Of a DNA stretch of 64,000 nt, positions 55,621-64,000 are shown piece after piece. Source of the stretch: an uncultured Paracoccaceae bacterium (GTDB lineage Bacteria > Pseudomonadota > Alphaproteobacteria > Rhodobacterales > Rhodobacteraceae); the NCBI GenBank assembly GCA_913041145.1, contig CAJWHE010000002.1:1-64000 (forward strand). The letters run 5' to 3'. The first letter of the stretch is position 1. Each line of letters starts with the position of its first letter. Below the pieces are notes generated by a model. The model was not told where the DNA came from. It saw nothing but the letters and a program-made list of their open reading frames with translations, and searched no databases. The position numbers and the translations under genes were made by a program.

Positions 55621-56757
55621 ATGCAAGACTTTGAAATATCTGAATTTGAGCATAGATTAGCACGCGCCCAAAGGCTTATGCACCAAGAAGATTTACCAGT
55701 TATGTTGCTAACTACTGAACCAGAAATTCGTTATTTTACTGGTTTTAGGACACAGTTCTGGCAAAGCCCTACACGCCCCTGGTACCTAATTATACCACAA
55801 ACAGGAATGCCAACAGCGATTATACCCGAGATTGGGTTCGACTTAATGCAGAAATGTTGGATTGATGATATACGATGTTGGCCAGCCCCTAGGCCATCTG
55901 ATGATGGCATAAAGTTACTTGAATCTATTCTATTAAATTATACTAAAGTTGGCTTACCAATGGGGCATGAAACCCACTTACAAATGCCACTTGAAAATTT
56001 TAATTTATTAAATAAAAACTTAAGAGTAAACTGGCATGATACAACCTCAATCATAAGACAGCTTAGAATGGTAAAATCAGAAGCTGAAATCAATTTAATT
56101 AAAAGCATTTGTGACATAGCAAGTAGAAGCTTTGATAAAATCCCTGAAATCTCATCGGTTGGCCAACCACTATCTGAGCTATTTAGATCTTTTAAAATTG
56201 ATCTTTTAAATGAAGGTGCAGACGATATCCCATATCTAGTTGGAGGGGTAGGCGAGCCCTCTTACTCAGATGTTATTTCTCCACCAACAGACAGAAGGTT
56301 AAGCCTTGGTGAGACCGTAATGTTGGATACTGGAGCGGTTTATAAAGGTTACTACTGTGATTTTAACCGAAACTTCGCAATTGGTGAACCTTCTAGTTCA
56401 GTAAAAAAAGCCTACGAGACTTTATGGAAAACTACAGAGACAGCTCTCGATTACATACGACCTGGTGTTTCCACAAGCGATCTTTTTCAAATGATGTCAG
56501 ATACACTTCAAACAAGTTCCTCTGATGTCGGTAGGTTTGGTCATGGGTTAGGAATGCAACTCACAGAATGGCCATCAATAGCAAATTGGGACCACACTAG
56601 GTTAATGGAAAATATGGTAATAACGTTGGAACCAAGTATCCATGTGGATGGTGGAGGGGTTTTAGTTACAGAAGAAAATATTGTAGTCAGGGATGGTCGA
56701 CCTGAGCTTCTAAGTAAAAGAGCTTTCAGCGATATTCCTATTATAGGTTTGCCCTAG
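55621..56757 (+). CDS. M24-family metallohydrolase (Xaa-Pro peptidase-like)
   Basis: A 378-residue creatinase/prolidase-type protein with an N-terminal domain (1 to about 145) and a pita-bread domain. All five metal ligands are visible: Asp236 (MLDTG), Asp247 (YYCDFNRNF), His308 (FGHGLG), Glu337 (TLEPS) and Glu351 (TEEN). Members include Xaa-Pro peptidases, creatinase, ectoine hydrolase (DoeA/EutD) and the DMSP lyase DddP. It is too short for typical DddP, and no ectoine genes are seen nearby, but the EutA-like neighbour keeps that option open. A peptidase working with the adjacent ABC importer is the simpler reading. Confidence 0.85.
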   Translation: MQDFEISEFEHRLARAQRLMHQEDLPVMLLTTEPEIRYFTGFRTQFWQSPTRPWYLIIPQTGMPTAIIPEIGFDLMQKCWIDDIRCWPAPRPSDDGIKLLESILLNYTKVGLPMGHETHLQMPLENFNLLNKNLRVNWHDTTSIIRQLRMVKSEAEINLIKSICDIASRSFDKIPEISSVGQPLSELFRSFKIDLLNEGADDIPYLVGGVGEPSYSDVISPPTDRRLSLGETVMLDTGAVYKGYYCDFNRNFAIGEPSSSVKKAYETLWKTTETALDYIRPGVSTSDLFQMMSDTLQTSSSDVGRFGHGLGMQLTEWPSIANWDHTRLMENMVITLEPSIHVDGGGVLVTEENIVVRDGRPELLSKRAFSDIPIIGLP

Positions 56758-56816
56758 TGATTAAAACTCTAACTAATTTGATATAAAAATTTTTTATCAT
56801 ATTGAAAGGTATTTTT

Positions 56817-57503
56817 TTGAAAGACTTTAAACTGATTTATTTTAAAATGCGAGCCCTTGCTGAAACACCACAGCTTCTCTTACATCATGCAGAAATACCA
56901 TACTCTTACTTGATGTCATGGGAGTTTTATAAGAAGCCCTGGGGCGAAGTAAAGTCAAGCGTACCCTTCAATCAGCTCCCCATACTAGTTGTAGATAACA
57001 AAACTCATATCGCTCAAAGTGGTTCAATAGTAAGGTATATTGCTAAAATTGCTAACCTTGTTCCAAAAGATTGTGAACTTGCCGCAAAGGTTGATGCTAT
57101 CTTTGAAACTACTCAAGAAATGTTCTCTCCACTTAATCCAACTGTTAACTTTTCTATTGGTGCTGATTTTCAACAAAAACGCACAACAATTCTTGAGTCT
57201 CTTCCTGCACGACTCTTGACCTTCGAAAGGGTTTTAAATAACTCACCAGAGGGAAAGTTTTTTTTTGGTAATAAGCCATTTTACTGCGACTTTGCAGCTT
57301 ATCATCATATTTCTCTTGCATTATTTCTGGATGAAAACCTATTAAAAAACTATCCAAAAATTTCTGAAATGATGAGTGCTATCGAATCTTTGTCAGGCAT
57401 AATTAAATATTTTAAAACTAGGCCTAAATTAATAGGTGTAGGCACATGCCCACAGCTTGTTATAAATGGCACGGCCGTCAGTACTGGAGTGTCTGAAGTT
57501 TAG
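56817..57503 (+). CDS. Glutathione S-transferase family protein
   Basis: About 228 residues from a TTG at 56817 with GAAAGG 7 bases upstream; an earlier TTG at 56802 is possible but poorly placed. The N-terminal domain has LIYFKMRALAETPQLLLHHAEIPY, the GST strand-helix start, the cis-Pro segment NQLPILV and QSGSIVRYIAK. The C-terminal half carries FFGNKPFYCDFAAYHHISL. The overall look is close to eukaryote-like sigma/mu GSTs or prostaglandin-D-synthase-like bacterial GSTs. No catalytic partner is evident. Confidence 0.82.
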   Translation: MKDFKLIYFKMRALAETPQLLLHHAEIPYSYLMSWEFYKKPWGEVKSSVPFNQLPILVVDNKTHIAQSGSIVRYIAKIANLVPKDCELAAKVDAIFETTQEMFSPLNPTVNFSIGADFQQKRTTILESLPARLLTFERVLNNSPEGKFFFGNKPFYCDFAAYHHISLALFLDENLLKNYPKISEMMSAIESLSGIIKYFKTRPKLIGVGTCPQLVINGTAVSTGVSEV

Positions 57504-57679
57504 ATTCAATTATATTATATGGATTCTGAAAAGACGAGATTAAGGATTTAATTAAACCACTACGGTGTACCAGAAATAACTGTTATTTTATTTCAATAAT
57601 TCTTTGTAATTTTTTACCTTCATCTGCTTATTAATATCGACATATTAACTTATAAAACTAGCTAAATCTCTCAAATAAG

Positions 57680-57976
57680 CTACTTCAAAATTCTTATTCT
57701 TTTTAAAAACTTTTTTTGAATTTTTATAAAGTATCGAAACTGACCAAAACCTGTCCCTATTACTAATAAACACACTTGATAAACAATCAGTATATTTAGT
57801 AGCTTAGCTATTAAATATAATGGGTAAAATGTTATAAAATCATCAATTCTTAAAAAATTTTCAACTTTCTCTGACAAAATAACAGATAAACTACCTGTTA
57901 TTGCAAAAACAATAAATATAATAATCAAGTGCACAAAGGACTCTGCATGAAAAAGTTTAATCATTTTGTTGATCAT
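57680..57976 (-). CDS. Small membrane protein, DUF6787-like
   Basis: A 98-residue protein with two hydrophobic segments (about residues 15-35 and 50-78). The pattern VFAITGSLSV in the first helix, LIVYQVCLLVIGTGFGQF in the second, and the C-terminal FGQFRYFIKIQKKFLKR match my recollection of the DUF6787 family, small two-helix proteins of unknown function. It stands alone, convergent with the GST gene. Function unknown. Confidence 0.7.
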   Translation of the reverse strand: MINKMIKLFHAESFVHLIIIFIVFAITGSLSVILSEKVENFLRIDDFITFYPLYLIAKLLNILIVYQVCLLVIGTGFGQFRYFIKIQKKFLKRIRILK

Positions 57977-58069
57977 TAATATAATACCTTGTTAGTAAAA
58001 TTTTAAAGTTTCTATAATAGTAAAAATGCAAAAACCATAAATAGAATTTCGCAATATATTTAATCGATT

Positions 58070-59602
58070 TTATGGCTTTAAATACAGGTTTTTATATTGC
58101 TCCCGTAGTTGATTCTTTTGAACCTTCCCCATCGTATTTCGTGGTAAAGCATCCAGAACAATTAGTTTATGCGGTCTCTTAAATGCTGCTAAAGTATCTG
58201 ATAATGCCTCTAAAACTGTAGTAGTTTCTAGGTCGAAACCTTCCTTACAAACCAAAAATCCAACTCCTGTTTCTCCAAAATCAGGATGAGGGATACCAAC
58301 TACGGCACTTTCTAAAACCCCTGCTTGAAGGTCAAGTAATAGTTCAATTTCTTTAGGGTAAATATTATATCCCCCAGATATTATTAAATCTTTATCACGA
58401 CCAACTATTTCTATATAACCATCTGAATCAATTAAGCCCAAATCTCCTGTAATAAAAAACCCATCTGCTTTCAGCTCCTCTTTTGTTTTTTCTTCCATTC
58501 CCCAGTAACCTTTAAAAACATTAGGTCCTCTAACTTCAATTTGACCTACTTTGTTCTTGGTTAAAGTTTTTCCCGTATCTGAATCTGTTATTTTTATTTC
58601 TACACCTGGAAGAGGAAAACCTACTGTTCCAGGTCTCCTTTCTCCACAATATGGATTTGATGTATTCATATTTGTTTCTGTCATTCCATAACGCTCCAGA
58701 ATGTGATGACCTGTGAGCTTTAAAAACCTTGTGTGGGTTTCTGATAGAAGAGGGGCACTACCCGAAATAAACAGACGCATATGATTTGTAAGTTCTGAGG
58801 TTAACCTTTTATCTTCTAGCAAACGAACATAAAAAGTTGGGACGCCCATCATTGTAGTTACTCTTGGTAAGCTTCCTATAACCTCATCTAAATCAAATTT
58901 GTTTAGAAATATCATAGAGCCTCCCGCCAAAAGTATAATATTTGACGCAACAAAGAGACCATGAGTATGAAAGATTGGTAAGGCGTGTAATAAGACATCT
59001 TGATCATCAAACTTCCAATAATCTTTTAATGTCTCAGCGTTTGACAATAGGTTTTCTTGAGTAAGCATAGCACCTTTTGATCTACCTGTGGTGCCTGAGG
59101 TATACAGTATTGCTGCCAAGTCTTTGATATGACGGCTTACCGTACAAAATTGATTAGGCATTGTAGCTACTAAATCCCCAAAAGACCCTTGACCGTCGAG
59201 ACTTAAAGTTTTTAATAGTATTCCAAATTCATCCTTTAAATCTATCAATGCTCTCTCATAGGCAGGGTCACAAATCAAAATTTTTGCCCCACTATCCGCT
59301 ACAAAATAAGAAACCTCAGTTGCAGTATAAGCATTGTTTAAAGGTAAAAAGATAATACCAGATTGCATACACGCTGCGTATACCGCCAAACAGTAAGGAG
59401 ACTTTTCGGCCTGCAGAACTAGCCTGTCGCCTGTTGAAACACCTAAACTTGAAATAGCGTTTGCCATTCTTCCTACTAAAAATAAAAATTCTTTATGAGT
59501 AATAGTTCTTTCACCATACACATGAATAAATGGTGTGTTTTTATTGTCATGATGCCCAAATAGGGAATCAAAAAGAGGGTTATTTAGGGTAATATTCGTC
59601 AT
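58070..59602 (-). CDS. Acyl-CoA synthetase, malonyl-CoA synthetase (MatB)-like
   Basis: About 510 residues from the ATG at 59602, the start that fits family length; upstream in-frame starts at 59623 and 59644 exist. ANL-superfamily motifs are complete: P-loop YTSGTTGRSKGAM near residue 155, RYGMTETNMNTSNPY, GDLG, and the C-terminal PRNTMGKVQKNQLR with the catalytic Lys. The NTSNPYxGERRPGTVGFPLPG stretch is typical of malonyl-CoA synthetases, which make malonyl-CoA from malonate. No malonyl-CoA decarboxylase (matA) is adjacent, so a methylmalonate or related substrate cannot be excluded. Confidence 0.85.
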   Translation of the reverse strand: MTNITLNNPLFDSLFGHHDNKNTPFIHVYGERTITHKEFLFLVGRMANAISSLGVSTGDRLVLQAEKSPYCLAVYAACMQSGIIFLPLNNAYTATEVSYFVADSGAKILICDPAYERALIDLKDEFGILLKTLSLDGQGSFGDLVATMPNQFCTVSRHIKDLAAILYTSGTTGRSKGAMLTQENLLSNAETLKDYWKFDDQDVLLHALPIFHTHGLFVASNIILLAGGSMIFLNKFDLDEVIGSLPRVTTMMGVPTFYVRLLEDKRLTSELTNHMRLFISGSAPLLSETHTRFLKLTGHHILERYGMTETNMNTSNPYCGERRPGTVGFPLPGVEIKITDSDTGKTLTKNKVGQIEVRGPNVFKGYWGMEEKTKEELKADGFFITGDLGLIDSDGYIEIVGRDKDLIISGGYNIYPKEIELLLDLQAGVLESAVVGIPHPDFGETGVGFLVCKEGFDLETTTVLEALSDTLAAFKRPHKLIVLDALPRNTMGKVQKNQLREQYKNLYLKP

Positions 59603-59771
59603 ATCTTTTCGATACCAGACCATGAAAGCAAGTCCAACACTCATTTTATTAAACTCAATAACCTTTCTACTATATTATATCTATAAACAACTTAGTAATT
59701 GCTGTAGTTTCGTTTTATTCTTAGATAGTTAAAAAGTTCGTTTCTAATAATTTTTTTAATGTGGTTGATAA

Positions 59772-60800
59772 ATGAGTTCTTTATTTGCAGATATGGGCGG
59801 CACAAATGTTAGGTTTGGTTATTCAAAAACTGAAAACTCTAGTATTATTTTTACAGAAACTTACAAGGTTAGAAATTTTTCAACCGTCGAAGATGCTATA
59901 AAACTATATTGCTCTAACAATAGTATCTCACCTCAAACGTTAAGCTTTTGCGTAGCAGCGCCCACAAATAAAAACAGTATAATATTCACTAACAATCATT
60001 GGACAATGAAAAAAGATGTGCTGCGGGATACTTTAGGTTCCAAAAATATATTATGTATCAACGATTTTACCGCTCAAGCTTTATCACAAACCCCATACTT
60101 TAAAAATAGATCAGATAAAAAGATCCCTGATTCCACTAGTAGTAGTACTTCTTTTATAAAAAAATTCTCCGAGGGGAATCCAGACCACGCATCTCCCATT
60201 TTTATTATTGGGCCTGGAACAGGATTAGGTGCCTCCACATTAGTTTGTATTGAAAACGCATTTAAAGCTCTACAGGCTGAAGGGGGTCACACACACTTTT
60301 CTCCAACTAGCGAGATTGAATTAGAGCTTCTCATTTGGTTACAAAAAAAACTTGGACCAGTTTCAACAGAAAATGTAGTTAGTGGTTCTGGGTTGGAAAA
60401 TATCTACCAGTTTTTAAGTTACCGAAAAAGTAAATCAAATGGGTCAAAAATTAGAGCAGAAAGAATTGGCACCTTAGCCTTAAAAGGTGATCCACTTTCT
60501 TTAGAGGCTGTAAACTTAATGTTGGGGGCGTTAGGTACTGCTACTGCGAATGGTGTATTAATTACTGGGTCTTTTAGAGGTGCAATCATTTGTGGTGGTA
60601 TTATTCCTAAACTTTCAAAATTACTCTCTAAAAGTCCGTTTTACGACAAATTTATTTATAACAAACCTAGCTATTCAAATTTATTAAGACAGGTACCAAT
60701 ATACATTTCTAATGATCCTTTTTCTGGTCTTAAGGGCTGTCAGCAAGCATTTCAAAATAAATTCTTAAAGTCTGAAATCAATCGTTTTTCTTATGATTAA
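59772..60800 (+). CDS. glk: Glucokinase
   Basis: A 342-residue bacterial glucokinase family protein (Glk, PF02685). Motifs are the N-terminal phosphate loop FADMGGTNVRF, the sugar-binding CINDFTAQALS near residue 97, IGPGTGLGAS near 152, the AEGGHTHFSP segment and GSGLENIYQF. It phosphorylates glucose at O6. Slightly longer than E. coli Glk (321). A hairpin suited to a terminator follows. No sugar transporter is nearby. Confidence 0.88.
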   Translation: MSSLFADMGGTNVRFGYSKTENSSIIFTETYKVRNFSTVEDAIKLYCSNNSISPQTLSFCVAAPTNKNSIIFTNNHWTMKKDVLRDTLGSKNILCINDFTAQALSQTPYFKNRSDKKIPDSTSSSTSFIKKFSEGNPDHASPIFIIGPGTGLGASTLVCIENAFKALQAEGGHTHFSPTSEIELELLIWLQKKLGPVSTENVVSGSGLENIYQFLSYRKSKSNGSKIRAERIGTLALKGDPLSLEAVNLMLGALGTATANGVLITGSFRGAIICGGIIPKLSKLLSKSPFYDKFIYNKPSYSNLLRQVPIYISNDPFSGLKGCQQAFQNKFLKSEINRFSYD

Positions 60801-60833
60801 AACAAAAAGGCTTTATTAGTGATTGCCTTTGTT
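60801..60833 (+). terminator. Candidate terminator after glk
   Basis: AACAAAAAGGC (60801-60811) pairs with GCCTTTGTT (60825-60833) with two bulged As. It starts immediately after the glk stop codon. Only a short T-containing tail follows, so efficiency may be modest. Confidence 0.45.
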
Positions 60834-60895
60834 TCAATAGAAATATTTATTACAACTATATTAACATTAACGAGAGATTCTAAGGTCTTAATCAA

Positions 60896-61585
60896 ATGAA
60901 AATTGGTATACTAATAACCGGACACCCTCCCGAAAACCTTTTCGAAGAGTTTGGTAATTATGGAGATATGTTTGCACAGCTTTTAGAAGATAAAAAATTC
61001 ACTTTTTCAACATACACTGTTCTAGAAAATACGTTTCCAAAATTAAACGATTGCGATGGATACATTATTACTGGTTCAAAGTTTGGTGTGTATGATGATT
61101 TAACTTGGATACCAAGATTAGAAGAGTTTATAAGAAGTTGCTTTAACACAGCTATCCCAATTGCTGGGTTTTGTTTTGGTCATCAAATTATAGCTCAAGC
61201 AATGGGTGGAGTGGTTGAAAAGTTTTCTAATGGCTGGGATGTTGGCTATAAAACGTATGCCTTAGAGAGTTCTTTAAAAAGTGAAAAGATTTCAGTAATG
61301 GCATGGCACCAAGATCAAGTTATTAAGAAACCAAAAGACTCTGAAATTATCGCTTCATCTGATTTTTGTAAGATAGCGGGTTTAGCTTATGGAAAAACAG
61401 GGTTAAGTTTACAATCTCACCCAGAGTATAATAGCGCTTTTCTCAAAGGTTTAATGCGCGAGCGCGGAAGCGTTTTACCGAAAAAAGCTAAAGAGGGGTT
61501 CTACGAAAATATAGATTTACCATTATCAACTGGCAGAGTTACAGATATGGTAAAAACTTTTTTTAAAGCGAATAATAACGAGTAA
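60896..61585 (+). CDS. Class I glutamine amidotransferase-like protein
   Basis: A 229-residue stand-alone GATase1 domain of the GMP-synthase-like branch. The nucleophile is Cys93 in GFCFGHQIIAQAMGG and the His of the triad is in LQSHPEYN near residue 182. Similar stand-alone proteins occur in polyamine-degradation clusters, where they may hydrolyse gamma-glutamyl intermediates as PuuD does. Placement 12 bases before a class III aminotransferase and near agmatinase supports such a role. PuuD identity itself is not shown by sequence. Confidence 0.82.
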   Translation: MKIGILITGHPPENLFEEFGNYGDMFAQLLEDKKFTFSTYTVLENTFPKLNDCDGYIITGSKFGVYDDLTWIPRLEEFIRSCFNTAIPIAGFCFGHQIIAQAMGGVVEKFSNGWDVGYKTYALESSLKSEKISVMAWHQDQVIKKPKDSEIIASSDFCKIAGLAYGKTGLSLQSHPEYNSAFLKGLMRERGSVLPKKAKEGFYENIDLPLSTGRVTDMVKTFFKANNNE

Positions 61586-61597
61586 AAGGAAAAAAGT

Positions 61598-62995
61598 ATG
61601 GACAATATACCAAACCACTTGCCCACTGCTGAATTACAAGCATTGGACGCCGCGCACCACTTGCACCCATTTACGGATGGCGATGCACTCAAAAAAAAGG
61701 GGGCTCGTGTAATTACTAGCGCATCTGGTGTATATCTAACAGATTCTGAGGGTAACAAACTCCTCGATGCTATGTCTGGTCTTTGGTGTGTAAATATTGG
61801 TTATGGGCGTCACGAGTTAGCTGATGCTGCACAATATCAAATGAAACAACTTCCTTACTATAATACTTTTTTTCAAACTAGCCACCTCCCAGTAATTTCA
61901 TTGTCTAAAAAACTTTCTGAACTATCTCCTGATGGTTTTAATAATGTTTTTTTTGCAAGCTCTGGCTCGGAAGCTAACGATACAAATATTCGAATTTGTC
62001 GACACTACTGGGCAACAAAAGGAAAAATAACAAAAAAAACTATAATAAGTAGGCATAATAGTTACCACGGATCGACTATGGGCGGGGCATCTCTTGGTGG
62101 AATGGGATATATGCACTCTCAAGGTGGCATGCCCATTCCTGACATAACCCACATAGACCAACCCTATTGGTACGGTGAGGGTGGAGACAGTTCACCTGAA
62201 GAATTTGGACTTGAAAGAGCTCAGCAGTTAGAGTTAAAAATATTAGAATTAGGTGAAGAAAATGTTGCAGCTTTTATTGCTGAACCCATTCAAGGCGCTG
62301 GTGGTGTTATTGTCCCGCCTGAAACCTACTGGCCAGAAATTCAACGAATTTGTGATGCATACGAAATACTTCTAATAGCTGATGAGGTAATATGTGGGTT
62401 TGGTAGAACTGGAAACTTATTTGGGTCTGAAACTCTCAACATTTCACCAGATATTATGACAATAGCCAAAGGTCTTTCGTCTGGTTATGCTCCAATTGGA
62501 GGCTCATTAGTTTCTGATGAGGTTGCCGATGTAATTAATAGTTCTGGAGAGTTTAGCCATGGCTATACCTATAGTGGCCACCCAGTTTCTTGTGCCGTAG
62601 CCTTGGAAAACATCCGCATACTAGAAGACGAGAAAATTATTCAGACAGCTAGACGTAACACTATGCCAAATTTAACAAAAAAATGGTCTGAACTAATCAA
62701 TCACCCCTTGGTTGGTGATGTAAATATATTAGGCTTTATGGGGTCAATTGCCCTAACTCCAGAGAAAGCCTCTAGAGCAAAGTTTGCATCACCAGAGGGG
62801 ACTGTAGGTTTAATTTGTAGAGAGCACTGTTTTTCAAACAACCTAGTTATGCGACACGTAGGTGATCGAATGGTCATATCTCCTCCCCTGATTATATCAA
62901 ACGAGGAGATTGACATACTTATATCGCGAGTTACTAAGTCACTTGACCAAACGCTTTTTGATATAAAAAAATTAGGCCTCTATAAAGCTAGTTAG
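61598..62995 (+). CDS. Class III omega-aminotransferase (putrescine-pyruvate-type)
   Basis: A 465-residue class III aminotransferase. Signatures are GLWCVNIGYG near residue 62, FFASSGSEANDTNIRICRHYWATKG near 110-135, ADEVICGFGRTG, and the PLP lysine in TIAKGLSSGY near residue 288. The WCVNIGYGR and FFQTSHLP patterns are those of SpuC-type putrescine/beta-alanine:pyruvate transaminases. With the adjacent agmatinase, agmatine would become putrescine and then 4-aminobutanal. It overlaps the convergent agmatinase gene by 8 bases at the 3' ends. Confidence 0.87.
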   Translation: MDNIPNHLPTAELQALDAAHHLHPFTDGDALKKKGARVITSASGVYLTDSEGNKLLDAMSGLWCVNIGYGRHELADAAQYQMKQLPYYNTFFQTSHLPVISLSKKLSELSPDGFNNVFFASSGSEANDTNIRICRHYWATKGKITKKTIISRHNSYHGSTMGGASLGGMGYMHSQGGMPIPDITHIDQPYWYGEGGDSSPEEFGLERAQQLELKILELGEENVAAFIAEPIQGAGGVIVPPETYWPEIQRICDAYEILLIADEVICGFGRTGNLFGSETLNISPDIMTIAKGLSSGYAPIGGSLVSDEVADVINSSGEFSHGYTYSGHPVSCAVALENIRILEDEKIIQTARRNTMPNLTKKWSELINHPLVGDVNILGFMGSIALTPEKASRAKFASPEGTVGLICREHCFSNNLVMRHVGDRMVISPPLIISNEEIDILISRVTKSLDQTLFDIKKLGLYKAS

Positions 62996-63956
62996 TGGTT
63001 TTTTGCGGTACAGCACCATTTTTTTGAGCTAATAGACACAACCAGTCGTGAGCAATAGTTGCTGCGGCTAATGCTGTTATTTCAGAGTGATCATATGCAG
63101 GAGAAACTTCAACTAGATCCATGCCAACTAGATTTAAACTACCTAATCCGCGGATTATTTCTAAAACTTGCCAACTAGCTAAACCCCCTGAAACGGGTGT
63201 TCCTGTACCTGGTGCAAACCCTGGGTCTAGTACATCAATATCAAATGAAATATATACTGGGGAAGTGTCAGATCTAGATTTTATTACATCTAAAACTTCG
63301 TCTACTCCATTCTTATGAACCCATGGAGAGGTCAAAACTTTAAACCCATAATCCTTATTATTATATGTTCTAAGTCCAATTTGTGTTGACTTACTTGTGT
63401 CTATTAGGCCTTCATTTACTGCTCGTGAAAACATTGTGCCATGATCAAAAGTGCTTCCATCGTCTTCCCATGTATCACAATGTGCATCAAACTGAACAAG
63501 AGCTATCGGTCCGTACTGTTTCGCATGTGCTTTTAAAAGTGGGTAAGAAACAAAATGGTCACCCCCAAAAGTCAACATTTTTGTTCCAGTTAAAATGACA
63601 TCAGCTGCATGTTTCTCAATTGAGTTAATTATAGTTTCTGGGTGATGTGGGTCTACAAAACAATCCCCATAATCCACTATGTTAAGATTTTCATAAAGAT
63701 TAAAGCCAAAGGGAAAAGAATCCAAAGTAGCTAGTTCTGTCGATGCTTGACGGATTGCTCTTGGTCCAAAGCGGCTTCCTGAACGGTTAGTTGCTGCCCC
63801 ATCATAAGGAACACCACTAACAGCAACATCTACTCCATTTAAATCTCTTGTATAGCGTCTCCGTAAAAAGCTTAGTACACCTGCATAGGCCATTTCTTTC
63901 CAACTACCAGTATTTTTAGACGACCTTACAGCAAAATCTCCTTGTTTTTTTGTCAT
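62988..63956 (-). CDS. speB: Agmatinase (ureohydrolase family)
   Basis: A 322-residue ureohydrolase. Manganese ligands are in GGDHFVSYP, FDAHCDTW and SFDIDVLDPGFAPGTGTP, the complete family set. The SGGLASWQVLEIIRGL segment and overall length match agmatinase, which hydrolyses agmatine to putrescine and urea; guanidinobutyrase or proclavaminate amidinohydrolase are related alternatives. It is convergent with the putrescine-type aminotransferase. A TTCCTTTT-complement (AAAAGGAA) ribosome site lies before the ATG at 63956. Confidence 0.87.
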   Translation of the reverse strand: MTKKQGDFAVRSSKNTGSWKEMAYAGVLSFLRRRYTRDLNGVDVAVSGVPYDGAATNRSGSRFGPRAIRQASTELATLDSFPFGFNLYENLNIVDYGDCFVDPHHPETIINSIEKHAADVILTGTKMLTFGGDHFVSYPLLKAHAKQYGPIALVQFDAHCDTWEDDGSTFDHGTMFSRAVNEGLIDTSKSTQIGLRTYNNKDYGFKVLTSPWVHKNGVDEVLDVIKSRSDTSPVYISFDIDVLDPGFAPGTGTPVSGGLASWQVLEIIRGLGSLNLVGMDLVEVSPAYDHSEITALAAATIAHDWLCLLAQKNGAVPQKTTN

Positions 63957-64000
63957 AAATTTTTCCTTTTATAACCTTCCAATATAAGCATTATATTCTG

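Noticed and set aside
55621-56757. DMSP lyase DddP
   Set aside because: Same M24 superfamily, but the protein is clearly shorter than typical DddP and context is peptide/amino-acid use, so I kept the general call.
1-64000. Mobile elements, CRISPR arrays, defence systems, tRNA or rRNA genes
   Set aside because: No transposase, integrase, repeat-spacer array, nuclease/methylase pair or tRNA-like cloverleaf was seen; the window reads as ordinary metabolic chromosome.

Overview
The window is a chromosomal stretch of an AT-rich, Gram-negative heterotrophic bacterium, most likely a marine alphaproteobacterium. Pointers are the kdsD-lptC-lptA-lptB module, a dnaK promoter matching the alphaproteobacterial sigma-32 consensus (CTTG-N18-CCTATAT), heterotetrameric sarcosine oxidase in the order soxBDAG, TRAP and amino-acid ABC importers, and compact AT-rich spacers. 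I cannot assign a genus. I found no rRNA, tRNA, CRISPR array, prophage or insertion sequence.

Layout. 0-4.8 kb (minus strand): a Baeyer-Villiger-type monooxygenase, an AbrB-family membrane protein, a threonine/serine dehydratase, a short-chain dehydrogenase and the start of kbl, cut by the window edge. 5-6.8 kb (plus): a beta-hydroxyacid dehydrogenase and a cytosolic THI5/NMT1-like protein, preceded by a perfect 21-bp inverted repeat. 6.9-14.8 kb: aromatic-ring genes (MhpA-like hydroxylase, extradiol dioxygenase), a complete TRAP transporter, a class II aldolase-like protein and a ketopantoate-reductase-like protein. 14.9-21 kb: gltD-gltB. 21.4-31.7 kb: an oxidative catabolic island with a GST, a P450, a GlxA/AraC-type regulator, a fatty-acid-desaturase-like protein, a Rieske ferredoxin, and a convergent run of ABC importer, Rieske oxygenase and MATE exporter. 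32-38 kb: a TauD-like dioxygenase and soxBDAG, whose upstream regions share a 47-bp element.

38.2-48.1 kb is the most conserved part: an aminotransferase, an RNase D-like exonuclease, kdsD-lptCAB, kdsB and cysQ (Kdo/LPS supply and transport), and dnaK-dnaJ. 48.2-57.5 kb holds a gamma-glutamyltransferase homologue, a DUF1028 protein, a dipeptide-type ABC importer without its ATPases, an Asp/Glu-racemase-superfamily enzyme, an M24 hydrolase and a second GST. 57.7-64 kb has a DUF6787 membrane protein, a malonyl-CoA-synthetase-like ligase, glucokinase, and a polyamine module (glutamine amidotransferase, class III aminotransferase, agmatinase).

Overall the cell seems equipped to import small organic acids, amino acids, methylated amines, polyamines and peptides, demethylate or oxidise them, and feed nitrogen to glutamate. 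The most interesting signals are regulatory: the shared element before soxB and the TauD-like gene, the long palindrome at 4946-4989, and hairpins placed between substrate-binding-protein and permease genes in two unrelated ABC operons.
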